64,000 nucleotides of DNA from JABDQZ01 sp963801985 (GTDB lineage: Bacteria > Pseudomonadota > Gammaproteobacteria > Chromatiales > Chromatiaceae): positions 310,001 to 374,000 of the forward strand of contig CAWDGV010000012.1 of assembly GCA_963801985.1 (NCBI GenBank), given 5' to 3'. A program made the translations under genes and the position numbers. Shown here piece by piece: positions 53,030 through 63,100 of this stretch. The notes beneath the pieces are model-generated. The model was not told the origin of the DNA and did not search any database. It saw only the letters and a program-made list of their open reading frames with translations. Position 1 is the stretch's first letter, and each line of letters opens with the position of its first letter.

Positions 53030-53793
53030 TGCGCTTTTGCGCATTGGGCAGTGGCAGTCGCGGCAACGCGACGGTGATCGATTCGGGCAATACCCGGTTA
53101 TTGCTGGATTGTGGCTTTCCTGCAAAGGAACTGGATAATCGTGCTGCGCAGGTAGGCTTTGATCCGGGATCGCTTGACGCCATCCTGGTGACGCATGAAC
53201 ACGGTGACCATATTCGTGGCGTTGGTGCGGTTGCCAGGCGCTATCAGCTGCCGGTATGGGCTACTCACGGCACACTGCGCAAAGGCAAATGCGGAAAATT
53301 ACCGGGCGAACACAGAATATCGCCTCACGGTGAAAGTTTTATTATTGGTGATATTGAAATCCAGCCAGTACCCGTGCCACATGATGCCAACGAACCATGC
53401 CAGTTCATTTTTACAGCCAACAGCAAAAAACTGGGTATTCTGACTGACCTGGGTTGCATTACTCCGCTGATCACCGAAGCATTCCAACAGCTGGACCTGT
53501 TACTACTTGAGTGTAACCATGACAGCCAGATGCTTGCAGATGGCCCTTACCCGCCCACATTGCAGGCACGTGTTGGTGGTAATCTTGGTCACTTGAATAA
53601 TTTCCAGGCGATGTCTTTGCTGGAATCGATTCAAACCGAGCATTTGCAACACCTGGTGCTTGGTCATCTGAGTGAAAAAAACAATCATCCTGACAAGGTG
53701 ACGCAGGTTATTCATGAGCGCTGTAGTCACGTGGCTGACCGTTTTTCCATTCTTGAACAGGACGCCGTCAGCGAGTGGTTCGAGCTTTCGTAG
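53029..53793 (+). CDS. Metallo-beta-lactamase-fold hydrolase (YycJ/WalJ-like)
   Basis: A 254-residue MBL hydrolase. The zinc motif is VTHEHGDHIRG (about residues 54-64), with further ligands in ECNHDS and GHLSEKNNH. It is related to the WalJ/YycJ group of putative exonucleases. It overlaps bamC (TAATG), so it is translationally coupled. Substrate unknown. Confidence 0.85.
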   Translation: MRFCALGSGSRGNATVIDSGNTRLLLDCGFPAKELDNRAAQVGFDPGSLDAILVTHEHGDHIRGVGAVARRYQLPVWATHGTLRKGKCGKLPGEHRISPHGESFIIGDIEIQPVPVPHDANEPCQFIFTANSKKLGILTDLGCITPLITEAFQQLDLLLLECNHDSQMLADGPYPPTLQARVGGNLGHLNNFQAMSLLESIQTEHLQHLVLGHLSEKNNHPDKVTQVIHERCSHVADRFSILEQDAVSEWFELS

Positions 53794-53852
53794 CGATAAC
53801 AGCTACACAACTTTTCAATTTACCGGGTTTGATGTAAAGTCCGCCACCTGAT

Positions 53853-53985
53853 TCAAGGTGCCTGCGTCAAAAGTCCAGACGGTGAGACAAGGGAGAATCG
53901 GGAAACTGGTGAAAGTCCAGTGCTGCCCCCGCAACGGTAAATGCATCCTGGTTATGCATAAGTCCGGAGACCGGCCATGAGTCAT
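53853..53985 (+). promoter_or_regulatory. Cobalamin riboswitch
   Basis: The conserved parts occur in order: AAGGTGCCTG at the start, GGGAGAATCGGGAA, GGTGAAAGTCCAGT, the B12 box GCTGCCCCCGCAACGG (about 53922-53937) and AAGTCCGGAGACCGGCC (about 53960-53976). It lies about 100 bases before btuB and is expected to repress it when adenosyl- or other cobalamin binds. The 100 bases after it hold the expression platform (AACTGGTTGATTGCTG segment). Confidence 0.93.
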
Positions 53986-54086
53986 TTCTTTAATCAGGCC
54001 AACTGGTTGATTGCTGTTTCATCAGGAGCAGTATTGTTCCAATCATGGCTTCAATGTTTCACGGGCGGTGAATCAGGGAGTGCAAC

Positions 54087-55895
54087 GTGTTTTCAGGCAA
54101 ACTGTCGATCATTGTGTCGGCTGTCATCTTTATGACAACCTCGTCGGGTTTTCTGCAGGCCGAAACTGAAGCAGTAATTAACGTAACAGCGACACGTACC
54201 GTGCAAACTGTTGATGAATCATTATCCTCAGTCAGCGTAATAACCCGTGATGATATTGAGCGTAGACAACCCAGAGATGTTGTCGAGCTTTTGAAAACGC
54301 AGGCGGGAATCGATATTGTCCGTAGCGGCGGAGCTGGTGGTAACACATCCGTTTTTTTGCGTGGCGGTAACTCTGATCATGTACTGGTACTGATAGATGG
54401 TGTCAGGGTGTCCTCGGCAACAACAGGTGTTTTTGCATGGAGCCAGTTACCGATAAACCAGGTTGAACGGATCGAGATTGTCCGGGGCAACAGAACTGCA
54501 CAATATGGTTCAGATGCAATATCAGGTGTTATCCAGATCTTTACCCGCAGGGCAAAGGGTGTCAGTGGTTCGTTGACGGGTGGTTCATACGGTTATCGTG
54601 GTTTTTCCGTTAATGCGGGTGGTTCCCAGGATGGTTTCGCCTATTCAGCCAGTGCCGGTTATGAAGCCAATGATGGTTTTTCTGCAACCAATAAAAAAAT
54701 TGGCAGTTCTTATGATCCCGATAAAGACTCCTACAGCAATAAAAATGTTAACTTGCATGTCTCTACTGAACTGGAAACGATAAACCAGTCAATTGATTTT
54801 TCTTTCTTCCGTACCGATGCTGATACTGACTTTGACCAGGGAAAGCTGGACTCTGTAAATCAATCAGCCAACCTGACCTTGCAAGGCAATGTTAACGAAA
54901 ACTGGTATCAAAAGCTGGTTGCGGGCTGGGCAAATGACGACCTTAAAACAACAAGTGCCTTTCCCAGTGATGTTGAAACAAATAGATTTATGCTTGACTG
55001 GCAAAATGACTTTTTTATCACCGAAGACTCGATACTGACGTTTGGTTTGAACCATGTTCAGGATGATGGGAAAAACATTGACCAGTTTTTAAATGCAACT
55101 GTTTATGACGACAGGGTTACCACTGATTCGGCCTACCTGCAGCTGCAGTCGGAATTTGACAGGCTGGATACCCTGTTGGCATTTCGTTATGACGATCATG
55201 ATAATTTTGGTGACAAAACAACCGGCCAGGTTGCTTTGGGTCTGCAGGCAACAGATGCATTGCGCTTGGTAGCATCCTATGGAACAGCATTTAAAGCCCC
55301 GGACCTGAACGAATTGTTTCATCCGGGATACGGTGGCTGGTATGCAGGAAATCCCGCATTGCAACCCGAGGAGTCGGAAACAGTTGAATTGTCACTGCGT
55401 TACCGGCTATTTGCTTCGCAGTCTTTTTCATTAAGTTTCTATAAAACCGATGTGGATGATCTTATCGCTTACGAAGGTGCTTTAAATCAAGCCATTAATA
55501 TTCACAAGGCTGAAATGCAGGGAGTGGAGGTGATCTACGATGGTGAACATGGTCCATGGCATTGGTCGATGAACGCAACTTACCAGGAGACGGAAGATAA
55601 AACGACCGGCCAGGACTTGTTGCGCAGGCCGGAAAAAAAGCTGGCTTTTGACCTGAGTTACCAGTTCCTTCAAAAACATTACCTGGGTGTTGAATTATTC
55701 ACCAGTAGTAAAAGCCGGGACGTCGGTGGTGATAATGCTTCATACAATTTGGTGAATGTATTTGGGCGTTATCAGTTTAATGAGCACTATGCATTATCTG
55801 CCAGAATTGAAAACCTGTTCGATGAGGATTATGAAGTCGCGCGTGGTTATAACACTGCTGGCTTGAGCGGTTTCCTGACTCTGACTTATCAATGA
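54087..55895 (+). CDS. btuB: TonB-dependent cobalamin receptor
   Basis: A 602-residue outer-membrane receptor: signal peptide, TonB box-like ETEAVINVTATR, plug domain (VRSGGAGGNTSVFLRGGNSD) and a barrel ending in an aromatic-type residue pair (LTYQ). Cobalamin specificity is inferred from the riboswitch upstream and btuF/cobO downstream. Its stop overlaps the btuF start by 4 bases. Confidence 0.94.
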   Translation: MFSGKLSIIVSAVIFMTTSSGFLQAETEAVINVTATRTVQTVDESLSSVSVITRDDIERRQPRDVVELLKTQAGIDIVRSGGAGGNTSVFLRGGNSDHVLVLIDGVRVSSATTGVFAWSQLPINQVERIEIVRGNRTAQYGSDAISGVIQIFTRRAKGVSGSLTGGSYGYRGFSVNAGGSQDGFAYSASAGYEANDGFSATNKKIGSSYDPDKDSYSNKNVNLHVSTELETINQSIDFSFFRTDADTDFDQGKLDSVNQSANLTLQGNVNENWYQKLVAGWANDDLKTTSAFPSDVETNRFMLDWQNDFFITEDSILTFGLNHVQDDGKNIDQFLNATVYDDRVTTDSAYLQLQSEFDRLDTLLAFRYDDHDNFGDKTTGQVALGLQATDALRLVASYGTAFKAPDLNELFHPGYGGWYAGNPALQPEESETVELSLRYRLFASQSFSLSFYKTDVDDLIAYEGALNQAINIHKAEMQGVEVIYDGEHGPWHWSMNATYQETEDKTTGQDLLRRPEKKLAFDLSYQFLQKHYLGVELFTSSKSRDVGGDNASYNLVNVFGRYQFNEHYALSARIENLFDEDYEVARGYNTAGLSGFLTLTYQ

Positions 55896-56800
55896 TCCTG
55901 AAAAATACAATTCGAACTACCTGTTTAGCTTTATTGCTGCTATCTGTGTGCGTTAACACCCAGGCTTATGGAATCACGGTTGTTGATGATCTTGGCCACA
56001 AGCTGAAGCTTGATGCTCCGGTAGAAAAAATAATTGCTTTATCACCACATTTAACCGAGCTGGTTTTCGAAGCAGGTGTTGAGGGGAAACTGGTTGCGAC
56101 AGTGGAATATGCGGATTTTCCTGAGGCAGCCAAAAGCATAACGCGAGTCGGATCTTATAACAGCTGGGATATTGAAAAGATCATGACAATGCAACCGGAT
56201 GTTGTGCTGGTCTGGTTAAGTGCCAATGGTATCAGCGCAGTTGAGCGTTTGCGCCAACTAGGTTTTAAAGTTTATGTCAGTGAACCTCGAGCGTTCGATG
56301 ATATCAGTCGAACTATCAGGGATATCGGCAAGATGGCTGGCGTCCCTGATGCGGCTGAAAAGCAAGCCTTACATTTTGATAAAGTGATAGCAGGTCTGAG
56401 ACAATCATATAGCAATGCAGATAAAGTCAGGCTGTTTTACCAGGTTTGGAACAGGCCGCTGATGACGGTTAATGGCCGGCAACTTATCGGACAGGTTTTT
56501 AATTTGTGTGGCGGGGAAAATGTTTTTGCAGATTTGCCTGCATTAGCGCCGGTGATTTCAACAGAGGCATTGTTGCTGGAAAATCCTGATGTCATTATTG
56601 GTAGTGCCAGACAGCAGGAAAAAAAGCAATGGCTGAGTGACTGGCGTAACTGGCCGTCCATGAAGGCTGTTAAAAACAACAATCTGTTCCTGGTTCACCC
56701 GGACCTGCTGGCAAGGCAATCGTCCCGCATATTACGGGGAGCCCGGCAGGTCTGCGATATACTGGATCAGGTTCGTAACAAGAGATTGATTAATGACTGA
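55892..56800 (+). CDS. btuF: Cobalamin-binding periplasmic protein
   Basis: A 302-residue periplasmic binding protein with signal peptide (ends about CVNTQAYG). It has the BtuF-type fold, with ALSPHLTELVFEAG and VYVSEPRAFDDISRTIR. It delivers cobalamin from the receptor to BtuCD, whose genes lie about 600 bases downstream on the other strand. It overlaps cobO by 8 bases. Confidence 0.92.
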   Translation: MILKNTIRTTCLALLLLSVCVNTQAYGITVVDDLGHKLKLDAPVEKIIALSPHLTELVFEAGVEGKLVATVEYADFPEAAKSITRVGSYNSWDIEKIMTMQPDVVLVWLSANGISAVERLRQLGFKVYVSEPRAFDDISRTIRDIGKMAGVPDAAEKQALHFDKVIAGLRQSYSNADKVRLFYQVWNRPLMTVNGRQLIGQVFNLCGGENVFADLPALAPVISTEALLLENPDVIIGSARQQEKKQWLSDWRNWPSMKAVKNNNLFLVHPDLLARQSSRILRGARQVCDILDQVRNKRLIND

Positions 56801-57389
56801 TGAGAACGGCTATCAAAAACGCATGCAGCGCAAAAAGCAGCATGTCGACAAGGCAATTGAACAGGCCCAGGTTGAACGGGGTGTCACTGTCTTATTAACC
56901 GGTAATGGTAAGGGTAAAAGCAGCTCTGCTCTGGGTATGGCTACCCGGGCACTCGGTCACGGTATGCGGGTAGGTATTGTGCAGTTCATCAAGTCATGGA
57001 CAAATACCGGTGAACAGCTTTTTTTTGATCAACTTGAGCAGGTTGACTTTCATATCATGGGGACAGGTTTTACCTGGGATACACAGGACCGTGAAAAAGA
57101 TCAGGCTGCCGCGCTGTTATTGTGGGAAAAGTCTGAAGCCCTGTTAAAGGATGCCAGTGTTGGACTGGTTGTGCTTGATGAGCTGACATATATGCTGAGT
57201 TACCGCTACCTTGATGAAGACATCGTGCTGCATGCAATTCGACACAGGCCTGAAGGCCAGCATGTTGTTATAACCGGGCGGGCGGCATCGGATTCATTAA
57301 TAGACCTGGCTGACACGGTTTCCGAGATTAAAGATGTTAAGCATGCCTTTCGTAATGGCATAAAAGCAATGCCTGGGATTGAGTGGTAA
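56793..57389 (+). CDS. cobO: Cob(I)alamin adenosyltransferase
   Basis: A 198-residue BtuR/CobO-type enzyme with P-loop GNGKGKSSSALGMA (about residues 33-46). It adenosylates cobalamin to form the coenzyme. Located after btuB-btuF in the riboswitch-controlled unit; it gives the cell a salvage route after uptake. Confidence 0.94.
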   Translation: MTDENGYQKRMQRKKQHVDKAIEQAQVERGVTVLLTGNGKGKSSSALGMATRALGHGMRVGIVQFIKSWTNTGEQLFFDQLEQVDFHIMGTGFTWDTQDREKDQAAALLLWEKSEALLKDASVGLVVLDELTYMLSYRYLDEDIVLHAIRHRPEGQHVVITGRAASDSLIDLADTVSEIKDVKHAFRNGIKAMPGIEW

Positions 57390-57398
57390 CAACTGCCT

Positions 57399-58169
57399 TT
57401 AACCAGGTAAAAAAGCAGTTTTTCCCTGTCCATGAATGGCTGATACCGGGTGTCGGAAAAGTGCCGACAGGTTCTCCTGGTTTAAGAGCTCTGCGGCAGT
57501 GCCGGTCTGTACTTCACCATCTCCCTGCAGCAGCAGGACATGAGTGCAGAATCTTAATGCAAGGTTGGCATCGTGCAGAATGGCGATAACCGCGCCGGTT
57601 TTTTTCCCGGCCGCCTGGATAAGTTGCTGCATCATCGTAATCTGGTGATGTATATCAAGATGATTTAGCGGTTCATCCAGTAGCCAGATTTCAGGGTTTT
57701 GTATCAACAGACAGGCGATTTCCGCGCGTCTTTGCTCGCCACCAGACAGAGTGCCAAGCAGACGGTTTTGCATCTGTTGCAGTTCGACTGCCTGCAATGC
57801 CTGCCTTATCGTTTTAATATGGTTTTCACCGAGATTCTGCCAGCGTTCCAGTTGAGGGTGTAAGGCATTACTGCAGTATTCGAGCAGGGTTTGTGGGAAA
57901 TTATGGGGTAATTCCTGGAACAGGTAACCAATAATCTGGGCCAGCTTTTTGCGTGAATATGTTTCCAGTAGCTGATCTTTTATTTCGATGTGGCCTGTTA
58001 CGGGAGGGAGCAGCCCGGCCAGGGTTTTAAGCAGTGTAGTCTTGCCTCTGCCGTTGAGCCCCAGAATGCCCCAGACTTCGCCTGTATTAACCGTCCAGCT
58101 CAGCTGATGGCAGACATTGACGTTACCAATGCTGATATCCAGGTCAGTTGTCTTGAGTAAAGTATTCAT
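57399..58169 (-). CDS. btuD: Cobalamin ABC importer ATPase
   Basis: A 256-residue ABC ATPase: Walker A GLNGRGKTTLLK (about residue 38), signature LSGGEQRR, Walker B IWLLDEPLNHLD. It pairs with the BtuC-type permease 7 bases upstream. The iron-siderophore FhuC/FepC group is similar; B12 specificity is inferred from the neighbours. Confidence 0.88.
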   Translation of the reverse strand: MNTLLKTTDLDISIGNVNVCHQLSWTVNTGEVWGILGLNGRGKTTLLKTLAGLLPPVTGHIEIKDQLLETYSRKKLAQIIGYLFQELPHNFPQTLLEYCSNALHPQLERWQNLGENHIKTIRQALQAVELQQMQNRLLGTLSGGEQRRAEIACLLIQNPEIWLLDEPLNHLDIHHQITMMQQLIQAAGKKTGAVIAILHDANLALRFCTHVLLLQGDGEVQTGTAAELLNQENLSALFRHPVSAIHGQGKTAFLPG

Positions 58170-58176
58170 TTGCCTG

Positions 58177-59232
58177 TTAGTGTTGCCGATGTTTCAGCAG
58201 GTAAATAAAGACCGGTACACCGATGAGGGCAGTGATCACGCCAACAGGCAGCTGCTGTGGTGCCAGTAACGTCCGTGCTCCCAGGTCTGCCAGGACCAGT
58301 AAACTACCTCCTGCCAGTACGGCAGCAGGTAACAGCAGACGATGATTGCTGCCGATTAAAAGGCGCAGCAGGTGTGGGATCACCAGGCCAACAAAGCCTA
58401 TGGTTCCAGCCATGCTGACAGCTATCGCTGTGCTTAATGCGGCAATAACAAAGGTGATTTTGCGTACCAGTCCGACCGGGCTTCCCAGGGTTTGTGCCTT
58501 ATGTTCGCCCTGGCTTAGCAGGTTAAGGTCCCTGGCAAGAAACCAACTGGTTAATAAAGCCAGTAGCAGTAAAAGCAAAACGGCCGGGTGGGGTGATGCA
58601 GCCATGCTTAAATCGCCCATTAACCAGAACAGCATTGAATGAATATTTTGTGCGTCAGCCAGTATCAGTAACAGGTTGATAAGCGCCCCCCAGCCAGCCG
58701 CAAGAATAACGCCGGTCAGCAATAGCTGCTGACTGTGTTCGCGTGTGCCGCTACGGGAAAGCAGGTACACCAGCAGCATTGAAAATAAAGCGCCGGCAAA
58801 CGCGCTCGATTCGATCCACTGCGTGCTGACCCCGAGTGTAATGGATAGCAGGGCACCCGTGGCGGCACCGCCGGAAATACCGAGTATATAAGGATCAGCC
58901 AGCGGGTTTCTGAGTAATACCTGCATCAGTACTCCCGACAGGCCGAGCAGCCCTCCGGTGATAAATGCCGTGGCTGTTCGCGGCCAGCGCAGCTCGGTGA
59001 TAATCTGGGCCTGAATATTTGAAGAGTCACCCGTAAGAATAATCCAAAATTGGGATAAGCTGATGTGGCTACTGCCAAAAGCCAGTGATGCCAGTATGGC
59101 TGCTACTGCAATCAGAAACAGAAAAACAAATATTTTTGTGGTAGATGATCGTCGCAATTGCCACGGCCCGTTTATTGAAATCCTACTGCAGTATAACGGT
59201 TTATTTTTCAGTGGGTCATGGCAGAATAGCAT
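58177..59232 (-). CDS. btuC: Cobalamin ABC importer permease
   Basis: A BtuC/FecCD-family permease, about 351 aa with ten membrane segments (for example GGLLGLSGVLMQVLLRNPLA). The start is uncertain: ATG 59232 and internal TTG 59157 both lack a clear ribosome site, and the start region overlaps the promoter of the divergent yaaA gene. It forms the membrane pore of BtuCD. Confidence 0.88.
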   Translation of the reverse strand: MLFCHDPLKNKPLYCSRISINGPWQLRRSSTTKIFVFLFLIAVAAILASLAFGSSHISLSQFWIILTGDSSNIQAQIITELRWPRTATAFITGGLLGLSGVLMQVLLRNPLADPYILGISGGAATGALLSITLGVSTQWIESSAFAGALFSMLLVYLLSRSGTREHSQQLLLTGVILAAGWGALINLLLILADAQNIHSMLFWLMGDLSMAASPHPAVLLLLLLALLTSWFLARDLNLLSQGEHKAQTLGSPVGLVRKITFVIAALSTAIAVSMAGTIGFVGLVIPHLLRLLIGSNHRLLLPAAVLAGGSLLVLADLGARTLLAPQQLPVGVITALIGVPVFIYLLKHRQH

Positions 59233-59258
59233 CAACCGAGAGAACCACTGGAAACACC

Positions 59259-60023
59259 ATGCTAATTGTTATTTCACCTGCCAAAAAACTGGATTACGAA
59301 ACACCCTCTGCGACGAAAAAATTCACTATGCCGGCTTACCTGGACGAATCCGAGCGGCTGATCGGTATATTGAGGCAGTATTCTGCGATGGATCTGGCAG
59401 AGCTCATGCACCTGAGTATGAACCTGGCGGAGCTAAACTTTGATCGCTACTACAGCTGGAAAAAAGATTACGGCGAAAAAGAGGCAAAGCAGTGTCTGCT
59501 GGCTTTTAAAGGTGATGTATATGCAGGCATGGATGCGGAAAGTTTTAACGCAAAAGACCTCGATTTCGCGCAAAGCCACCTGCGAATCCTGTCAGGCCTT
59601 TACGGTTTGCTCAGGCCGCTGGACCTGATGATGCCTTATCGGCTGGAAATGGGCACCCGGTTGCAAAACGAGCGTGGTAAAAACCTGTATGAATTCTGGG
59701 GTGACATTATTACCGATGCTATTAATAAACAGCTAAAGGCACAAAAGGATGACGTGTTAATTAACCTGGCCAGCAACGAATACTTTAAATCGGTAAAGCC
59801 AAAAAAGATTGAGGGCCGTATTATTACTCCACAGTTCAAGGAAAATAAAAATGGTAGCTACAAGATGATCGGTATCTATGCCAAGAAAGCGCGTGGCCTG
59901 ATGAGTCGCTATATTTTATTAAATCGCCTGAAAAATCCTGAGGATATTAAAGCCTTTGATGTTGAAGGTTACCAGTATAACGAGGGGCTTTCGAAAGGTG
60001 ACCAGTGGGTGTTTACGCGTTAA
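59259..60023 (+). CDS. yaaA: Peroxide stress protein YaaA
   Basis: A 254-residue YaaA/DUF328 protein (LIVISPAKKLDYETP at the start; FKGDVYAGMD; LYGLLRPLDLMMPYRLEMGT). In E. coli it protects against peroxide by limiting free iron. ATG 59259 matches the family N-terminus. It is divergent from btuC. Confidence 0.93.
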   Translation: MLIVISPAKKLDYETPSATKKFTMPAYLDESERLIGILRQYSAMDLAELMHLSMNLAELNFDRYYSWKKDYGEKEAKQCLLAFKGDVYAGMDAESFNAKDLDFAQSHLRILSGLYGLLRPLDLMMPYRLEMGTRLQNERGKNLYEFWGDIITDAINKQLKAQKDDVLINLASNEYFKSVKPKKIEGRIITPQFKENKNGSYKMIGIYAKKARGLMSRYILLNRLKNPEDIKAFDVEGYQYNEGLSKGDQWVFTR

Positions 60024-60034
60024 TAAGCAAACAT

Positions 60035-60063
60035 CTCTGTGGTCTCCGTGTGCTCTGTGGTAA
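60035..60063. repeat. Single arm related to the dispersed repeat, copy G
   Basis: The segment ctctgtggtctccgtgtgct then ctgtggtaa resembles the right arm of the other copies. No clear left arm is seen, so this is likely a decayed remnant in the yaaA-purL gap. Confidence 0.4.
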
Positions 60064-60135
60064 GTTTGCGCTGTTTTCACCCTGTTGAGTGAAGTATCAT
60101 TTGGGTTTTCCGGAGCTCTTTATCGAGGCACAAAT

Positions 60136-63100
60136 ATGCTGATTCTAAGAGGTGCGCCTGCACTATCTGATTTCCGTCTTCAAAAGCTGGCCGAGCGCAT
60201 TCATGAAAGTGCCGGGGTAGAACTTGAGGTGTATGCCGAGTTTTATCATTTTGCCGAGCTTGAAGAAGAGCTTACACAGGAACAGCAGGCCGTCCTGGAA
60301 AGGATATTGCGATACGGCCCGGCACTGGCCTCGCATGAGCCTGAAGGTCAACAGGTGCTGATTACCCCGAGACCCGGCACCATCTCCCCCTGGTCATCAA
60401 AAGCGACTGATATTGCGCATAACTGCGGACTGGATTCAGTCGTGCGTATCGAAAGAGGCATTGCTTTTTACCTGTCAGGAAAAGACGGATTATTAACCGC
60501 TGATAACTTCAACCAGGTCGTCGCCCAGTTGCATGATCGGATGACCGAATCGGTATTCACTGATCTTGACGATGCTATTGCGCTTTTCAGCCAGGCAGAG
60601 CCGACTGAAATGACCCGTGTTGATGTCTTAAATGGCGGGGAGGATGCGCTGCTGCAGGCTAACGCGCAGTTGGGCCTGGCCTTGTCAGAGGATGAAATTT
60701 CCTACCTGGTGGAAAGTTTCCAGGCACTTGGGCGAAATCCAACCGATGTTGAACTGATGATGTTTGCCCAGGCGAATTCGGAACACTGTCGACACAAGAT
60801 ATTTAATGCGGACTGGGTTATCGATAACCAGCGCCAGGAAAATTCCCTGTTCAGGATGATTCGTAACACGACTGAAAAGTCACCCGAAAATGTGCTCTCG
60901 GCATACAAGGACAACGCCGCAGTAATGACCGGTTCGGAAGGTTATCGTTTTTACCCGGATCCGGATTCGGCGGTTTATGGTGAGCACAACGAGCCGATTC
61001 ATATCCTGATGAAGGTGGAAACGCATAATCATCCAACAGCGATATCGCCGGCAGCGGGTGCCGCAACCGGTTCAGGCGGCGAAATCAGGGATGAAGGGGC
61101 TACCGGTACCGGCTCAAAGCCCAAAGCCGGTCTCAGTGGTTTTTCTGTTTCGAACTTGCGTATTCCGGGTAATGAACAACCCTGGGAAACGGATCACGGT
61201 AAACCATCACGGATTGTCAGTGCACTCGATATCATGCTGGAAGGTCCCATAGGTTCTGCGGCATTCAATAATGAATTTGGACGTCCAAACCTGTGTGGTT
61301 ATTTCAGAACCTATGAGGAAGAGGTTCCCGGACCCAGGGGAAAAGAGCTGCGTGGTTATCACAAACCGATCATGCTGGCGGGTGGGCTCGGTAATATCCG
61401 TGCTGAACATGTTCAAAAAGGTGACTTTCCTGCCGGTTCCCCGCTGGTGGTGCTCGGTGGGCCTGCCATGCTGATCGGACTGGGTGGCGGTGCTGCCTCT
61501 TCAATGGCTTCAGGCGCCTCTGCCGAAGACCTGGATTTTGCTTCGGTACAACGAGCTAACCCTGAAATGGAACGACGCTGCCAGGAGGTCATTGACCGTT
61601 GCTGGATGCGGGGTAAAAACAATCCTATCCTGTTTATTCACGATGTGGGAGCGGGCGGTCTCTCCAATGCCTTGCCGGAACTGGTGCACGATGGTAACCG
61701 TGGCGGTAATTTCGAATTGCGCATGGTGCCAAATGACGACCCAGGCATGTCACCGATGGAAATCTGGTGTAACGAGTCTCAGGAGCGCTACGTGATGGCC
61801 GTGGATGCGGAACGCCTTGAAGAATTCAAGGCAATCTGTGAGCGCGAACGTTGCCCGTACGCGATCGTGGGCGAAGCGACGGATGCAGAACATTTGTTGC
61901 TGGGTGATGCTCATTTTGAAAACAATCCGATTGATATGCCGTTACCCCTGTTGTTTGGGAATTCACCCAAAATGTTGCGTGAAGTGAATCACTTGCCGTT
62001 TCAGAAACCCGAACTGCAACTGGATGATGTTGATTTAAAGGAGGCGGCGCTGCGCGTATTAAGGCTGCCTGCTGTTGCAAACAAGACGTTCCTGATCAGT
62101 ATCGGTGATCGCAGTATCACGGGCATGGTGGCGCGTGATCAGATGGTAGGTCCCTGGCAGGTACCGGTTGCAGATGTTGCTGTGACTGTAGCGGATTACG
62201 AGGGTGTTGCCGGAGAAGCAATGTCCATGGGTGAACGTACACCGGTTGCATTGATTGATGCAGCCGCTTCAGGGCGCATGGCGATTGGTGAAGCTATCAC
62301 CAATATTGCAGCGGCATCGATCGCTGGTATCAGTGATATCAAGTTGTCAGCGAACTGGATGGCAGCTGCCGGACACGCAGGTGAGGATGCCAAATTATAT
62401 GACACGGTCAAAGCTGTTGGCATGGAACTTTGTCCACAACTTGGCATAGCCATACCTGTCGGCAAGGACTCCATGTCGATGAAAACTCTCTGGGAGCATG
62501 ACGAGCAGGCGCAGGAGATGACCGCTCCGCTGTCATTGATTATCAGTGCTTTTGCACCGGTGGCTGACACCCGTCAGACGCTTACTCCACAGCTACGTAC
62601 TGACCTTGGGGATACTGATCTGATTTTGATTGACCTGGGCAAAGGCCGGTATCGACTCGGAGCTTCTGCTCTGGCACAGGTCTATAAACAGGTAGGTCAT
62701 CATGCCGCGGACCTGGATGATGCTGACATGCTTAAGCGCTTTTTTAATGTGGTGCAGGATCTAAACCAGGAAGATTTGCTGTTGGCTTACCATGACCGGT
62801 CTGACGGGGGGCTGTTGGTTACGCTCATGGAAATGTCTTTTGCCGGCCGTACCGGTCTGGACATTGATATTGCCGGACTGAATGACAGCAGCTCTGCAGA
62901 TGCTGATATGGCTGTACTGTTCAGCGAGGAACTGGGTGCAGTGATTCAGGTCCGTCATACGGACACGGATGATGTAATGAATATGCTGAGCCAGGCGGGA
63001 CTGGGAACAGTGAGCTCCGTCATCGGTACTACAGCGGATAATGCTATTCGCATCCATCATTCAGGGCATGAACTGGTTAACGGCAGCCGCGTCGAGTTCC

